Of a DNA stretch of 64,000 nucleotides, positions 42,618 through 54,560 are shown piece after piece. This stretch comes from Acanthochromis polyacanthus (lineage: Eukaryota > Chordata > Actinopteri > Pomacentridae). Made by a program: the position numbers and the translations under genes. The first letter of the stretch is position 1, and the number at the start of each line of letters is the position of its first letter. The DNA lies in the NCBI RefSeq assembly GCF_021347895.1, contig NC_067136.1, forward strand, positions 5,641,066-5,705,065. Direction: 5' to 3'. The notes under the pieces were generated by a model, which worked only from the letters and a program-made list of their open reading frames with translations, was not told where the DNA came from and did not search any database.

Positions 42618-43660
42618 GTAAGTTTAAATGTAGTCCTTTGTAATCGTAATAATATTACAGGGAATAACTGTCTGAATGGTAGAACATTAAGTTATTTCAT
42701 TTAGAGGAAATCCTGACGGGGCAGCAGCTTAAGATGAAATATAAAAACATTGTTCATTATCTCATGGAGGTACTTCATGTTGATCATGTTTTACATTGTA
42801 AAGTAGCCTAAATATTAAGTGGCTGTTTGACTGTGCAGTTGTTTTATCCACACATAGCCTAAATGTCTGCATCCATATCATGTCCTGTTAAATAATTAAG
42901 ACTTTTTAAACTAACATAGACTTCTGCTCAGCCAACAGAAAGAAAGCAGATGCCTGTAAAACGGTGGAATAAAAGGTCATGGATGCATATATATATATAC
43001 ATGTATATATGATTATTTAGTTCTCTTTTGTGTCTTTTTTGTCTTTTGGCCCCTTCACACCACAACAGACCTTGTAATTGTAAGTAGACAACACTCCACA
43101 GATTGATCCAAATGGTAGTTTAAGTTTACTGAAACATGTCACTGATCTAGGATGAAGAGGATGAAACTGTGTCTGCTGCCTTTACAGAGGGGGATCCAGA
43201 AAGGCATACAGAGCTATGTTACTGATAGTTCTCTTCTCATTCACATTTTGGGTGGAATATAGAGTGTGACATTTAGCCTACACTGAAGTGTTGCACATTC
43301 TCATCCTTTTTAACAGAGCATGGCTGGACAGCAGCAGGATGGTTCCTCAGCTTCCACTGCACAGACTGACACAGTGAGATGGATGTTCAGGAAACACCAG
43401 AGCTTCATTCTGTGGAATTCATGTGCAACTGTAGAATTGAATGTCCTCTATGTATTCCCAGTTATCAGTAAAACAGATTTACAAACTGCATTTGCTGAGA
43501 AGAATCCAAAAAACAGATTAGGAGAGCAGATCTGGAAATAGAAATACTGGAGCACAAGTTAGAGGTGGTGATGGTCACAGGTGAATTATGTTAACTACTG
43601 GAACATGAACTGAACCATCTTTTATTTGTAGGAAATAAAGAAGAGCAAATGAAATGTGTA

Positions 43661-44720
43661 TCATGTCTTTATTTGCTGTGGTGGTGATGATGGTGACTTA
43701 AACTCTAAAGTGATTATTGCATACGGTGTCTCTGACTGCTCTGCTGTCCTGGATAGCTGCAGGTGGATGGGCTCATCATCTGGGTCTTCAGTTTGTAGGG
43801 CAGGGTGTTGCTCTCCTCTAATAGTGGTAATATTATGAAGAACAACACATGCCACAGTAATATCACAGGCCCTCTCAGGGGTCACCCTGAGGAGACGTAG
43901 GCTCTGGAAACGGGCTTTCAGCAGGCCTATGGTCATCTCCACCCGGGCTCTGGTCCTGCAGTGAGTCCGGTTGAAGTTCTGTTGGGGGCCTGGTTCAGGG
44001 TCAGGGTATGAGGTCATCAGCCTGGGTTGTCATGGTAACCCCTGTCACCCAGCAGAAGGCCATCAAACTCTCCTGTAATGTATAGTGGATACATCAGAGC
44101 ATATTAAAGGAGGGAGACAAGAGAATTCTATTGTGAAAATCTTTATGCTGCTGACCACGCTGCAGTCTGTTGCTCAGGTTAGACTCTCCATAAATCCTGG
44201 AGTCATGAACAGACCCAGACCACGTGGCCTCCACATTAGAAATGATGTATGCAGCATCACATCTGATCTGGACAGTGCAGAGAATGACAGATGTAGAACT
44301 ATGATGCAGTCTTTAACATTTAGAAACAGTAGTCAGTCTACCTGTAGCCTACCTGCACATTTATGCTGTGAATGGACTTCCTGTTCATGATGTGAGGGAG
44401 CTGTGATGGGGATGTGTGTGGATCTATGCAGCCAATCACACTGGGAAATCCTAAAAGAAATTAAAATGACTAATCCCAGTCTGAGGCTGCAGCACAATGT
44501 CATTAACAGAATATGATTTAAAATGAATTTAACAGATCTCTACATCATTCACCTGTAATCCTGTGGATCCTCCTTGATGCTCTGACAGGTTTATGTCCAC
44601 AATGATGGTAAAAGTCGTTTCAGAGCCAGGAAAACTTTTCTGACTGTCCTCCATACAGTTGCCTTACTCTGCATCTCTGACATCATATAAAAACTTTCAT
44701 TTGCAAAGAACCGCAGCGCA
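43661..44720 (-). pseudogene. Harbinger (HARBI1-type) DDE transposase, frameshifted
   Basis: Minus-strand blocks in order: SEMQSKATVWRTVRKVFLAL (~44,690), FPSVIGCIDPHTSPSQLP with first D (~44,450), FDGLLLGDRGYHDNP with second D (~44,070), then after a one-base shift NFNRTHCRTRARVEMTIGLL with the catalytic E and FQSLRLLRVTPERACDITVACVVLHN (43,661-44,017). These match HARBI1-like transposases. Stops between blocks and the shift at ~44030 show decay. Confidence 0.85.
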
Positions 44721-45283
44721 ACACACAATATCTGCTGGATGTGAGAGCATGACTGGTTGGTAATGTAAATGTAAGGACGGATTAGGTTGTTTATGCAGAT
44801 TATGGACTTGAAACGATTATGAAACGGTACCGCTCAAACCGATAACTGTCCGGAAATGCGAGAACATTGATGCTCGGTCTGATAACAATCTACCGACGAA
44901 TATTTAATTATCTGTGCAGTAATGCTGCTCCTTTATCCACTGGATCGTTAATAAAAGCTGTTCTACGCCAAAACTCGCTCGCTTACTGACTGAATGAATG
45001 AGGAAATGAAACAGCGTGTGGCTGAAAGAGGGCGGAGACGGAGAGAAACTGGAGGTTTTCTCAGATAAACCTGCTGGTGACCAGGTTAGAGTCATAGAGT
45101 CTGTTACTGCGGTAACTGACCGAGAGTTGAAGTTACCCCTCTTTGTGAAACAGGCTAGAGTTACCCCTCTGTCTCAGGGTTAAGTTACCTCGCTTTGTGA
45201 AACAGAAAACTCTGAGTTTCCCTCATTTCAGGGTTAAGAAACTCAGAGTTTTCAGTGAACCTGCTTCATGAAACAGGCCCCAG

Positions 45284-45719
45284 GACTCCACCATTACAAC
45301 GTACTCAGTGGGACTGTTGGTCTGATCCAAGAAGAAAACAAAGTCTTCAAACATGTTTCTGATTATATTAACAGTTTATATTAATGGTTGACATTAGCAG
45401 TTGTTCTGGATGTCGTTGAGCTTCTGTGTGCTGACAAGTTATGGAGACGTGAGTCCATGAGGTCCATGTGACTGCATCAGTTAGTCCTGGGAGAAAAAAC
45501 ATCAAAATAAAAGAAGTGGGAAATGTCACATTTCTACTTTCAGTCAGACACACACACACACACACACATAGAGAGAGAGAGAGAGACAAACAGACACACA
45601 CACACACACAAGGAAAAAGAAAGGCACCACTGCTCTTTTAACACATTTTTTGTTACTTATTTCTGATGGAATATTACACGTGCACATCAACCATTTACTG
45701 TCCCTGATATTCAGACCCA
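45284..45719. repeat. unique sequence with (CA)n and (GA)n microsatellites
   Basis: (CA)n at 45548-45568, (GA)n at 45570-45586 and (CA)n at 45594-45610. Otherwise nothing is recognised. The short hydrophobic frame on the minus strand is the microsatellite translated. Confidence 0.7.
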
Positions 45720-45724
45720 GTTCA

Positions 45725-46160
45725 TCAATGCTTTAGTTTAGTTTATTTAAAAGGACAATGTGCAGTAACACTAAAAATAAGCCTGCACCAGATTTAGCAC
45801 AGAGCTCATTTCCATCTGCAGTCCTTTGCACAATAAACATACATAAAAATATAGCAGTCATAAAGATGGCATACAATATAGAATACAATACAAACATTAA
45901 AAACACATAAAATTCATAGAAAACAAAAATACAGAATAGTCAAAGTGTAGATAATAACATGTAACAGCTTCACTACTACTGTCTGCTCCATAGTTAGTGA
46001 GTGCTAAACTGATGCTCTAAAGCCAGTTTTTGACCATCATCGTTCTTCAGATTGTCAGGGAGCTTGTTCCATTCATTAGCAGCTTTAACAGAAGAGGCAG
46101 ACGTTCTATGAGGAACACTGCAGTCTCCTGTGATACAGAACGCTGAGGACAGTTCCAGTA
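45725..46160 (-). mobile_element. LINE-like 3' end, weak
   Basis: The minus frame 46236-45994 contains HRTSASSVKAANEWNKLPDNLKN, like the last conserved block of LINE RT proteins (WN.LP..L). An A-rich 3' region ending TTAAATAAACTAAACTAAAG follows. There are too few residues for a clade. Confidence 0.45.
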
Positions 46161-46240
46161 ACAATACCAGGACCAAACAATGAAGCAGCACAGTAAACAC
46201 AAACAGATATTTGATTCCATTGTCAGTAACTAACATGATC

Positions 46241-47240
46241 CATTCACCTCATGGACACTCGTTATCCGTCTCCTCATGGACCCGTCACAGAGATCTGACA
46301 GCTGATCCACTCGGTGCTGTGCAGCAGTGACATGTGGTCCACCAGGTCTGGGACGGTCATGGAGGATCCAGTGGTGTGGAAACGCTCAGCAGTAGAGTGA
46401 TGGAGTCCAAACAGGCTGCAGCCCTGTGCTCCTTCAGCTGATGGCACTGTGAACAAATGTGCTTTTTTCCATTTTGGAGTCTTTTTATAGGGAATGGTTG
46501 TTCACAGTTGAGGACAGGTCCATTTCTGAGTTTGACCCACACATAGGTGATTAATACAAAAATACAGTTTATTGCTCATCAGAATCCATCAACCAGAACC
46601 AGGAAACAGTCACTGCAGTTTGGCTCAGAATAGAACTAAACTCATTGGAGTCTGTCATGTTTCACTGGCTGTAATGTTTTTGAGAAACTGAGAAAATGAA
46701 AATGGTGCGTTTCCTTTTTCCTTGAGTGTATATATGTATATATTATTTCTATCAGGGACTCCCACTGTTGACACTGTTCCTGGTCTTTGCTGTTGTCAGA
46801 TCACCCCGCTGGGAATGAGCAAAAAGAATAGATGATGTTCCATACGTTGTATAAAGTGGATGAGGACAATAATGTGCATAAACATTCATGAACTAACCCT
46901 AACCTTCTCCTTTGTTTTAGTTATTTCTGTCACTTTGCTGAGAGCTGTGTGCGTCTGGAACATGAGAACAGTATTCTAATGTTAGATCATTTCAGAATGT
47001 GAGTTTTGTTAGAATCTTCAATCACCTTAAGAACTACAATTAAATATATTTTATCTTGTCAGAACTTTTTTCTATTACTGTGAGTTGAACTGTGGTGTCA
47101 CTCAAAAGGATGGAAAGAAATTAAAATAACATCACATTACGTACAAAACCACCTCACAGGACTGTTCAGTGAGCAAAATGCATTATTATAGTTATACGAT
47201 CTCACTGTAAAACATTCCTAACATCAGGAACAAATGCAGA
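46241..47240. other. no gene recognised
   Basis: A minus frame at 46357-46542 (VKLRNGPVLNCEQPFPIKRL) has a C-x2-C pair (CSQC) but no family I know. The rest is AT-rich. Confidence 0.35.
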
Positions 47241-47242
47241 GA

Positions 47243-47336
47243 AAACATTATGTGGTCAGAGCGGTGGACACCATCCTCCACTCCTGTAGATCAGTCCACA
47301 GTTCAGCCATGACTTCCTGTACGCTGATAGTCCTAA
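47243..47336 (-). CDS. candidate terminal exon of an unidentified gene
   Basis: After TGTTTTAG on the minus strand: TISVQEVMAELWTDLQEWRM VSTALTT then TAA. It could be the end of the zinc-finger/SWIM gene upstream (47580 and above) or a chance frame. Support is only the acceptor and clean frame. Confidence 0.2.
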
Positions 47337-47579
47337 AACACAGTCCAACCAAAGGTTATGGTTGGTACTGGAATGTCCTTTGACATCAGTAGAACTGTTC
47401 TTTTGTTTGTCACATACATATAAATGATGCCACACACTAAATGATCATAGAAAGACCTGTGACAGACCGACCTTCAGCTACAGCCGTGTCTGTCAGGATC
47501 GTGGCTTTTGATGTCATCAGTTGTTGTTCACACATTGTGTATTCACATTCTACACATTTAGTTTCTTTCTTGGAAAGCT

Positions 47580-49800
47580 GTCCTTTGCTCGTCCCTCTCT
47601 CTCCATGAGAGCTTGGGGCAGATCTGCAGGGAGCTTTTTATTTGTGAGGAGGTACTTCAGCATCCTTTCAACACTTCTGTCATCTGGTGGATAACTGTCC
47701 TCCACACCGTCCTCACCTGCATTCTGATCTGTGGTGGCCTGGCCTGGATTGTGTGTCTTCCTCTGTGCTCTTCAGCTTTTAGTTCCCTCTTTGTGACAAA
47801 GAGATGCCGCTTAGCAACAGCTTTGTGAATAAAAGAGTGTCCTGCTTTAGAGCAGGGACAATACCAGTTGTTCTGTTTTGTGTCATAAGACACAATCACT
47901 CTTCCAACCTACTGTAACAGGTTATCTTTGGTTCATAAACAGAGATTTGAAACTTGGAAAGTGGACCACCCACAGTCAGATGCACAGACCCTCTGCAACA
48001 GCACTTTGCTGAAAACACAAGACACTGGCTTTACGCTCCTCACCAAACTATTTATTGTCCAGCATTGTTTTCAACCCCTCAGCTGTTAGAGAGTATATGA
48101 GGGCGCTCATATGGCAACATCCTGCCTCTCTGTGCAAAGTCACTGTTCAGACGGCACTGGTTGACCTCACATGACCTTGTGTGTTGGTCCCCATGTATTC
48201 TTAAAGCTGCTGTCCAGAGTTTCCGTTTGTTTTCAATTTATGTATCATTTTTTAACAAAGCTTAAATGTGTTAGTCTAGTTCGATACTATAATATAAAGT
48301 TAGAATAACGCGATATGAAAATTTATTCCTGAGCTCCGCCTTCCTCTCATAGACCCCCATGTTATTCCAAAAAGCGCCGGTCGCTGCCGACCAATCAAGT
48401 TCGAGCTTCAGCTTTGTCATCCTGTCAATCAACGGTTACGCGCACAGCAAGCAAGCCCATGCAGAGGTGGGCGAGCTACGCACTACGCAACCACGCGCAC
48501 ATTTGTTTTGCTTGTGGAGGAGAGAGCATCAGGGATCAGCAACTTCCAGAAAAGTTACCAATCCCACGGCTTGTCGGGCCAAGAGACTGCAGGACGTTTT
48601 TTGGCTCGGGGTGCTCGCCTCGCTCCCCGACCACGGCCTCCATAGCCCGCCTGACGGCTTCGTTTAGATGCCCGACCTCTGGAGGAAGATGTTGGGGCGT
48701 CTGGGACATGCTCTTCGTCAGAGGAGTCATGCAATTCTGAACTCTAGATAGAAATAAATAAACAATGTAACACATATACACGCGTAAATGCACTAAGTTT
48801 GATAAACAACGTCATCGAGAGGGATACACGAGTGTAATCACATATTGAAACTTTACTCGTTCGTCCTAGCAGATTCATGTTATTTTGGTATTAGGACAAG
48901 TTAGACTCAATACAGCATTCTAACGTAATTCCTTTATTATTTACTAAATGTACTAAATGTAGAAGAGGGGAAAACAGCAAAACAGGCGAGATGCTGCAGC
49001 ACTCCGGGCACTCCTCTCATGTACTGAGCGCGTGCACAAATAAAGGGGTGAAATCAGAGGGAGGGACCAACAGTGTTTTGGGAGACGCTGCGATTCAAAC
49101 TCCAGATACGAGCTTTAATTACATGTTTGGGTGCTGCTGGACCACAAAAAGATTTTTCATCTGCAAACACTATTTTTACATCAACACATTGAGAGGCCAA
49201 ACATCTGTCCTTCAGCACTGTCTCAGAGTGGTGGTATGCTTTGTTTTGCAGTGTGTTTTGAAGTTTTTCTTGATCAACATCATGCTGCAGTGAGGACAAG
49301 TGACTTTCTTGTGTTTTCCATATATTGTGTGACGAGATGCTTTAGGGGTATGGGAGGGCTGTGCAGGAGCCACAGGGAGCTGAGTGGGGGCCACAGGGAG
49401 CTGTACAGCAGGGCCTTTGTTCTTTGGGGGCTGCAGCATGCTCCTCCTCTTGGTGTATTTCTATGTCTTAGAAACTGTCTTCTATTAATAACTGTTGCAG
49501 AACAACAGCAGCAATGAAAATGTGCAGCTGTCTGACAACTTAAGCCACACTTAATAACTGTGAATTCTGAAAGAGAGGAATGAAGTAAAGAACATTTGTA
49601 CTAACAATATATTGATCATCCACATATGTGTCATCAGGAAGTACCTCTGTGTTTTACTTGACATGGTTCTCCACCATATGTTCAGCTGCCTCATATCTGC
49701 AGAAAGGACAGTGGAAATGTTCACTGCTGCTGCATTTTGTTGTGGTTGGTGTTTCGCCATCCAGAAGTATGGTAATGTGTCTCTACAAATCAGAGGGGAA
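47580..49800 (-). pseudogene. C2H2 + SWIM zinc-finger protein of a multi-copy teleost family, broken
   Basis: Reading down the minus strand: a finger-like HCPFCRYEAAEHMVENHVK (~49,690), KKVTCPHCSMMLIKKNFKTH with CKTKH (49,290), then in another frame LASQCVDVKIVFADEKSFCG and GPAAPKHVIK (49,190). The TTAA element interrupts at 49,118, and beyond it NTWG, CEVNQCRLNSDFAQRGRMLP (~48,130). Then come SYDTKQNNWYCPCSKAGHSF with HKAVAKRHLF (47,870; SWIM-type finger CxC...H, one Cys replaced by Phe) and PDDRSVERMLKYLLTNKKLP (~47,640). I recall the same block order from many uncharacterised fish proteins. At least three frameshifts plus the insertion make it a pseudogene. Confidence 0.7.
48205..49114. 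mobile_element. TTAA-target non-autonomous DNA transposon (piggyBac/Kolobok type)
   Basis: Ends AGCTGCTGTCCAGAG and, reverse complemented, AGCTCGTATCTGGAG are imperfect inverted repeats. TTAA lies on both sides (48201-48204 and 49115-49118). Removing it rejoins codons of the zinc-finger gene (HVIK to NTWG), which proves the boundaries. The 910-bp interior has short frames but no transposase. Confidence 0.85.
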
Positions 49801-49860
49801 AAATAGACTTAAAAAAGGCACAATACTGAGAAATCCACAAGACAAAAGAATCTGAAACGA

Positions 49861-50758
49861 TTTTTCACCTCAACAACAAATGTTGATTCATGTCATGTCA
49901 TGGATGCTAACAGGACAGGAAAGAACGGTTCACCGTCTGGTAACATGACAGCTGGAGCCGGATTGGCATTTTTAGTCCAGACTGGCCCAATACAACATTT
50001 AAATGTATATCTATGTACATATCAACCACCATGATTTTTCTTCCCGATCCGGATTTATTCCACAAACAAAAGCAATAAGTTCTATTTCATGTCTAAGGCA
50101 ATATTTCATTAATTAAACATGATCGTTCCAGTAGATTACTTATTTTGAATTAGTCTAATGCGAAAAGGAATGGCATCGTTTTAATGTTTTCTTTCTAATA
50201 GGCTTGCCACTTAGCATGTGACAAAATCACGACATCACGACAAATAAATAAGTCTGACGTGAGTCTAAAACTAATGCAAGGAGATGATGCAACTGGAGAT
50301 AAAATGATATCACTTCCTTCCTTGTCTGTCACAAAATATCAAAACAGCAACATTAAAGCACGTTAAAACAGCACGTTTAAACAAAATATAAACGTGCTTA
50401 CCTTCATTTTGCAAACTTCTTCTTCTTCTTTAATACAATCTTCTTCTTCTCCGGTGGTTCAACTGCGCTATGGGGGCGGACTTGTTGAGCCACGCCCTGA
50501 TCTGTGGGCTGCAGTCAGGGCTCGTGTAGAAATATGTCGGGAGCGAGCGTGGAGTTGGGCGCGTTCACATCACGGACACGAGGAGTTGTGATCACTGATC
50601 TATAATAAACCCTGGATGTTGTACTGGGCTGAAGCTGAGGTAACCGGACATACTAAAGCAGACATCCTGTGAGCCCCAAAACAAAGTCCTGCTGTGGTCC
50701 CCTACACTTATTCTTTCTCGGTATTTTAATTTTTTCACAACGTTTCTTATCATTTATT
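49861..50758. promoter_or_regulatory. upstream region between the zinc-finger relic (-) and the THAP exon (+)
   Basis: Mostly AT-rich. 50440-50600 is GC-richer (GGGGGCGGACTTG, CGGGAGCGAGCG) and may be a shared or divergent promoter. (CTT)n occurs at 50415-50453. No coding similarity is seen. Confidence 0.35.
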
Positions 50759-50826
50759 ATGCCGTCTTGTGCAGCAATTAACTGTACTTACAGAAAAGGG
50801 ACAGGAGAGGGGAAAACTTTTCATAA
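50759..50826 (+). CDS. THAP zinc-finger first exon (orphan)
   Basis: MPSCAAINCTYRKGTGEG then KTFH, ending CATAA|GTAAGT. M-x-x-C-x4-C...F is the start of a C2CH THAP domain; first exons of THAP/P-element-like genes end here. The rest of the domain is not found downstream because the Academ-like element begins 28 bases later (50854) and no THAP continuation appears after it. It may be the 5' end of a P-element/THAP9-type gene. Confidence 0.65.
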
Positions 50827-50853
50827 GTAAGTTGAATTTATAGTTTATTTTAT

Positions 50854-51720
50854 GTCATTCAAAACCCATTAAACTTCAGCGGCCCGTATTCGGGCCGTCT
50901 TGAGATGTGCAAACGTATTTTGCTAAATTGACCGAAGCTGCAAACTCGATGACAGAAACATTATACACCCATGGAAAGCTTAGATTCTCATGAATCCGCC
51001 GGTATAAACCACTTTCAGATGTGATTACCACAGCGGGTAATATAAACACATTTGTTCAACAAACAGCAAATAACGTAAACAGCACAATTCACCTTTGAAG
51101 GCTCATAACTGGTCACAGATGAAAATATTCCACAAAACGGCCATAATCCAACCTTGGACATCCAGACAAAACAAGCCAGTAAAATATTTTGTCCAAAACA
51201 TGTCTTGAAATCAGTAAAGAATCAACAAATAGCTGGTTTTCGTGAACATGCACCTCGAGCATCCCATATTTTAGGCTGTATTGGGACCATGGAAAAAGTG
51301 CCTAGAAAGTGAATTTTGTTCCACTCACGTGGATCTACATGAACTCTGCTTTATAAGATATAACTAGTACCCAAAAAAGTTTCTACTCACCGTTTCCAGT
51401 CATTTTTTAAATAATTAGCGTTTTTGTGTCGGTCTTTTTTTTAGTGATATTTCAACGGGCGGACTAGGATTTGCAGTGCGTGCAGTGGTTTTTGGTCACG
51501 TGGACCAATAGGAGCCGAGTCCTGTTGCCATGGTTTCAGATAAAAACAACATGGCGTCCACTGTATCTCGCAGCAAAGATGAGGAAAAGACAAGGAAACT
51601 GCCTTCAAAAGTTACTAAAAAAGGATCAAAACGATGCTATATGCATCTCACAGATGTCCAGGGCGAAGACGTGCAGGACTTTACACGGAAACGGTGGGAA
51701 ACTTACAGAACCTGTGTTAG
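50854..51720 (+). repeat. left inverted repeat including coding exon 1
   Basis: It matches 54617-55232 inverted, except for ~265 bases (51005-51270) present only here. It includes the palindrome GGCCCGTATTCGGGCC near the tip and the first coding exon. Confidence 0.75.
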
Positions 51721-51898
51721 ACAGTGACTTTCTCCGGTTGCAGAAGGCTGCTGAGCTGAAGGAGGACGCCAGCGTGCTTTTGCACATTAAAGAAAAGACT
51801 GTGTGGCCCTGGAGGTGTGGTACCACAGGACCTGTTACGAACAGAACACAAAGTTTGTCAAGGCCAATGGAAACAAGGACTGCAGCCCCAGATGAAGC
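51530..51898 (+). pseudogene. Academ-like protein, exon 1 (zinc-ligand-rich N-terminus), frameshifted
   Basis: MVSDKNNMASTVSRSKDEEK, then SKVTKKGSKRCYMHLTDVQG and FTRKRWETYRTC. Around 51715 the frame shifts to SDFLRLQKAAELKEDASVLL. In a further frame the next residues read ALEVWYHRTCYEQ, the family's conserved HxxC block. A donor GAAGC|GTGAGT occurs at 51899. The same exon start occurs inverted at 54618-54818. Confidence 0.6.
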
Positions 51899-52132
51899 GT
51901 GAGTTATTATAATGCATTAACATTCTATTACACATTGTACATTTTAATATGAGGCACTGACAAACAACATAGTCTTTAGTTTGTTTAACTGTAGCTCCAA
52001 AAACCTATTTGATCATTTTATTCAGGAAAAATTGGCGGAATAGACAAGCTTAGAATATCTTGATTGGATGATTCTGTAAATATGACACGGCTGCAACAGT
52101 TTACACAAGGTTTGTGTGTGTGTGTTTTTCAG

Positions 52133-52291
52133 AACTGAAACACCATTCACTGACAGCTACAATTTCTTCTGTGAGACTGTCATCCGTCAAAGGATTATAG
52201 TTGACCAGGAAGTGCTACGAATGGACAAGATATGAAAGACATTCGTGGACATAGTGAAGAATCAAGAGGGTCTTGATGCTTCAGAATACAG
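52133..52291 (+). pseudogene. Academ-like protein, exon 2
   Basis: Between TTTTTCAG and ACAG|GTAACC: TETPFTDSYNFFCETVIRQR and DQEVLRMDKI, then one in-frame TGA before KTFVDIVKNQEGLDASEYR. Splice sites are good. The stop shows decay. Confidence 0.55.
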
Positions 52292-52467
52292 GTAACCCAA
52301 ATATCATGTGTCTGTCTCACGGTTCTTGTAAACCAAAAAAGTAAATACTACAGGGTTAACTGTTATTGACTTATTCTCACAAAAAGGGTATGTGCGTATG
52401 TTTATGTAAACACACACGTGCATGTGCACACACATACTCATCTTTCCCCATATTTGTTGTGTTTCAG

Positions 52468-53952
52468 GCAGGATCTACTGAAGAGGCGGCTGACTGTGAC
52501 TTCCTGCAGCTCACTTTCCACTGCCCTGCCAAGAGAAACATCAGTGAACTTGTTTTTGTTGAGACACTGTCAGCTGATAGACGATTACAAAAGATACCTC
52601 CACAGTCAGGTAAATGTACTGAGCCCACTGAGGTAAGCCAAGCTGAAAGCCAAACTGAAAGTGACAGTGAACACATGGCTAGCACAACATCTGGACAGAA
52701 TACTACTGATGAGGACACTGTACAGTGCAGGCTTGATCTTAAAGAGGGTTCTCAGTGACTCTCCTGGTATGACTTGCCCCTGGCCTCCCACCGCTGACAA
52801 TTTAAATGTGTCTGATGCTCAGTCTGTTGTGCCAGAACAACTATATAATCTAATTAAACGGATTATAGGGGCATCAGAAGAGGTAACAGGAGTGGGTTAT
52901 GTCCATATTCCTGATGATGTTAGGCTAAAGGTTCCATCTGTTTGTCAAGACATTGTTTACCTTGCATCTAAAGGTCGAAAGCAGACACCAAAGTCATTGT
53001 GCCTTGGGCTAACTGTACGGCATGTAACAGGATCATCTAATCTTCTGTCATTGCTGAGTAGACTAGGACATTGTGCTTCATGGAACACAGTACTCAGTCT
53101 AGACACTAGCCTAGCTGAACTACAACTGCTAGAGAATAGAGACAAAATCCCAAAGGGTTTCTCAAAGAAGGTGCCTACAATACTGGTGTGGGACAACATT
53201 GATTTTGGGGAGGAGACACTGTCTGGTGGTGGAACCACTCACCATACAAATGGCATTATGCTCCAAAGTTCTGTCACTGAAATGAGTCAGGATCAGACAG
53301 ACCGCCGCTACAGAAGGCAGTTTACACGTTCAAAGCACCTCCTAGCATCCCTGTAGAACATTACCAACAGTCTAAAAGACAAGGGCCACAGAGCTTCTCA
53401 CAAGGAAAGTGTTCCACTGCAGGCAGAAACATCCAGGTTGAAAACTGAACTGGCATATGTTTTATTGAAGTATGCAGATGCTGAAGCATGCACAGTGCCA
53501 AGCTGGACAGGTTTCCATTCAATGCTTCAATGTAATGCGACTTTGCAAAAGTCAGCATTGTATTATCTTCCAGTCATTGAGGCTTCACCAACAGAGATGT
53601 CAACTGTTAACACAATTCTAATGAGAAGTGTTGCAGTTGCTGATCAGCTAGAACTGGACCAGGTAGTATTAGTTTTTGACCAAGCTGTATATGCCAAAGC
53701 TCAACAAATCCGCTGGAAAATTGACGATTTCATGAAGCGGCTCGTGATTCGACTAGGTGAGTTTCATACATGCATGTCTTTCCTAGGTATTTTAGGAAAA
53801 GGTTTGGTGATGCAGGATTGCAAGATACACTCATTGAGTCAGAAGTTGTTGCCCCAGGATCCATCAATGGGGTGATCAGTGGTCATGAGTACAACCGCAG
53901 CATGAGGGCACACAAACTTATGTATGAGTCTGCAACGTATTTGTATGTGTAT
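52468..53952 (+). pseudogene. Academ-like protein, exon 3 (putative RNase-H-like core)
   Basis: Conserved blocks over several frames: FHCPAKRNISELVFVETLSA, LIKRIIGASEEVTGVGY, PKSLCLGLTVRHVTGSSNLL, LSRLGHCASWN, ILVWDNIDFGEETLSGGGTT (acidic block 1), VPSWTGFHSMLQ, YLPVIEASPTEMSTVNTIL, VVLVFDQAVYAKAQQIRWK (acidic block 2), RLGEFHTCMSFLGILGKG, then after a one-base shift FGDAGLQDTLIESEVVAPGS and NRSMRAHKLMYES. An in-frame stop at 53354-53356 and shifts near 52755 and 53790 disable it. The carboxy half, including the PIN/XPG nuclease, is lost after ~53,952. Confidence 0.65.
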
Positions 53953-53955
53953 TAA

Positions 53956-54560
53956 TCTATATTTTCATATTCAGAGACACTGTCATATTAGAATAAATGT
54001 TTTATACCATACTTGTGAATGACTCTGACCTTTTGTGCATTTATTTTTTTGTCTTATTCCATTTTTGCCATTATTCCGATTTAGGAGGGCGTGGTAGCAA
54101 TTCTGTTGATTTTCAGCCATTTATGGCCATGGTGTGCATTTTTTATTTTATATCTTTCATTACACAGTAGGTTGTGATATTTTTAATATATGACACATAA
54201 GCTTTTAGCTAAATGTACGATATATTTCATTGTGCTGGGTGCAAATCACTGAAGATGAAGCGTTTCCTTCAAGAAGTTACCTACATTTCTCGCGCTGAAT
54301 TCACCTATGTGCACACTAAGGCACCGATTCAAATGTTTGGTAGATGTGTTTATGACATGTGATAAAGATTTTGTGTTGCCAGAATTAACATAGCACTTAA
54401 AACAAGCAAAAACAGCAGCACCAGATTTTGTTTTTTGGGTATTCTCATAAAGATACATTTCTGGCTGGTGACAAAGTTCAGACAAATATTCTGAGTAGAA
54501 CTGTTAACCCAGAGTCTAGACGGGTATTGTCTATGAAAAAATGCATCGAACACGTAGATC
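53956..54560. other. non-coding interior of the second Academ-like element
   Basis: AT-rich. The minus frames (54246-54583) have no recognisable similarity. A segment near 54575-54610 matches 51272-51318, so the inner end of the right repeat is rearranged. Confidence 0.45.

Larger units (their letters stand above)
42258..45280. mobile_element. PIF/Harbinger transposon with both genes, decayed
   Basis: Ends GGGCCTATTTCACGAAGCAG and, reverse complemented, GGGCCTGTTTCATGAAGCAG, followed by repeated AACTCTGAGTTT subterminal motifs. Flanked by the 3-bp direct repeat CAG (42255-42257 and 45281-45283). It carries a Myb-like gene (+) at the left and a DDE transposase (-) at the right, the standard Harbinger two-gene layout. 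Frameshifts make it inactive. Confidence 0.88.

Noticed and set aside
47613..47828. Hydrophobic plus-strand frame resembling a small membrane protein
   Set aside because: It is the complement of the SWIM zinc-finger coding block on the minus strand.
48359..48740. Plus-strand frames of ~100 codons
   Set aside because: They lie inside the TTAA-flanked non-autonomous element; no conserved domain.
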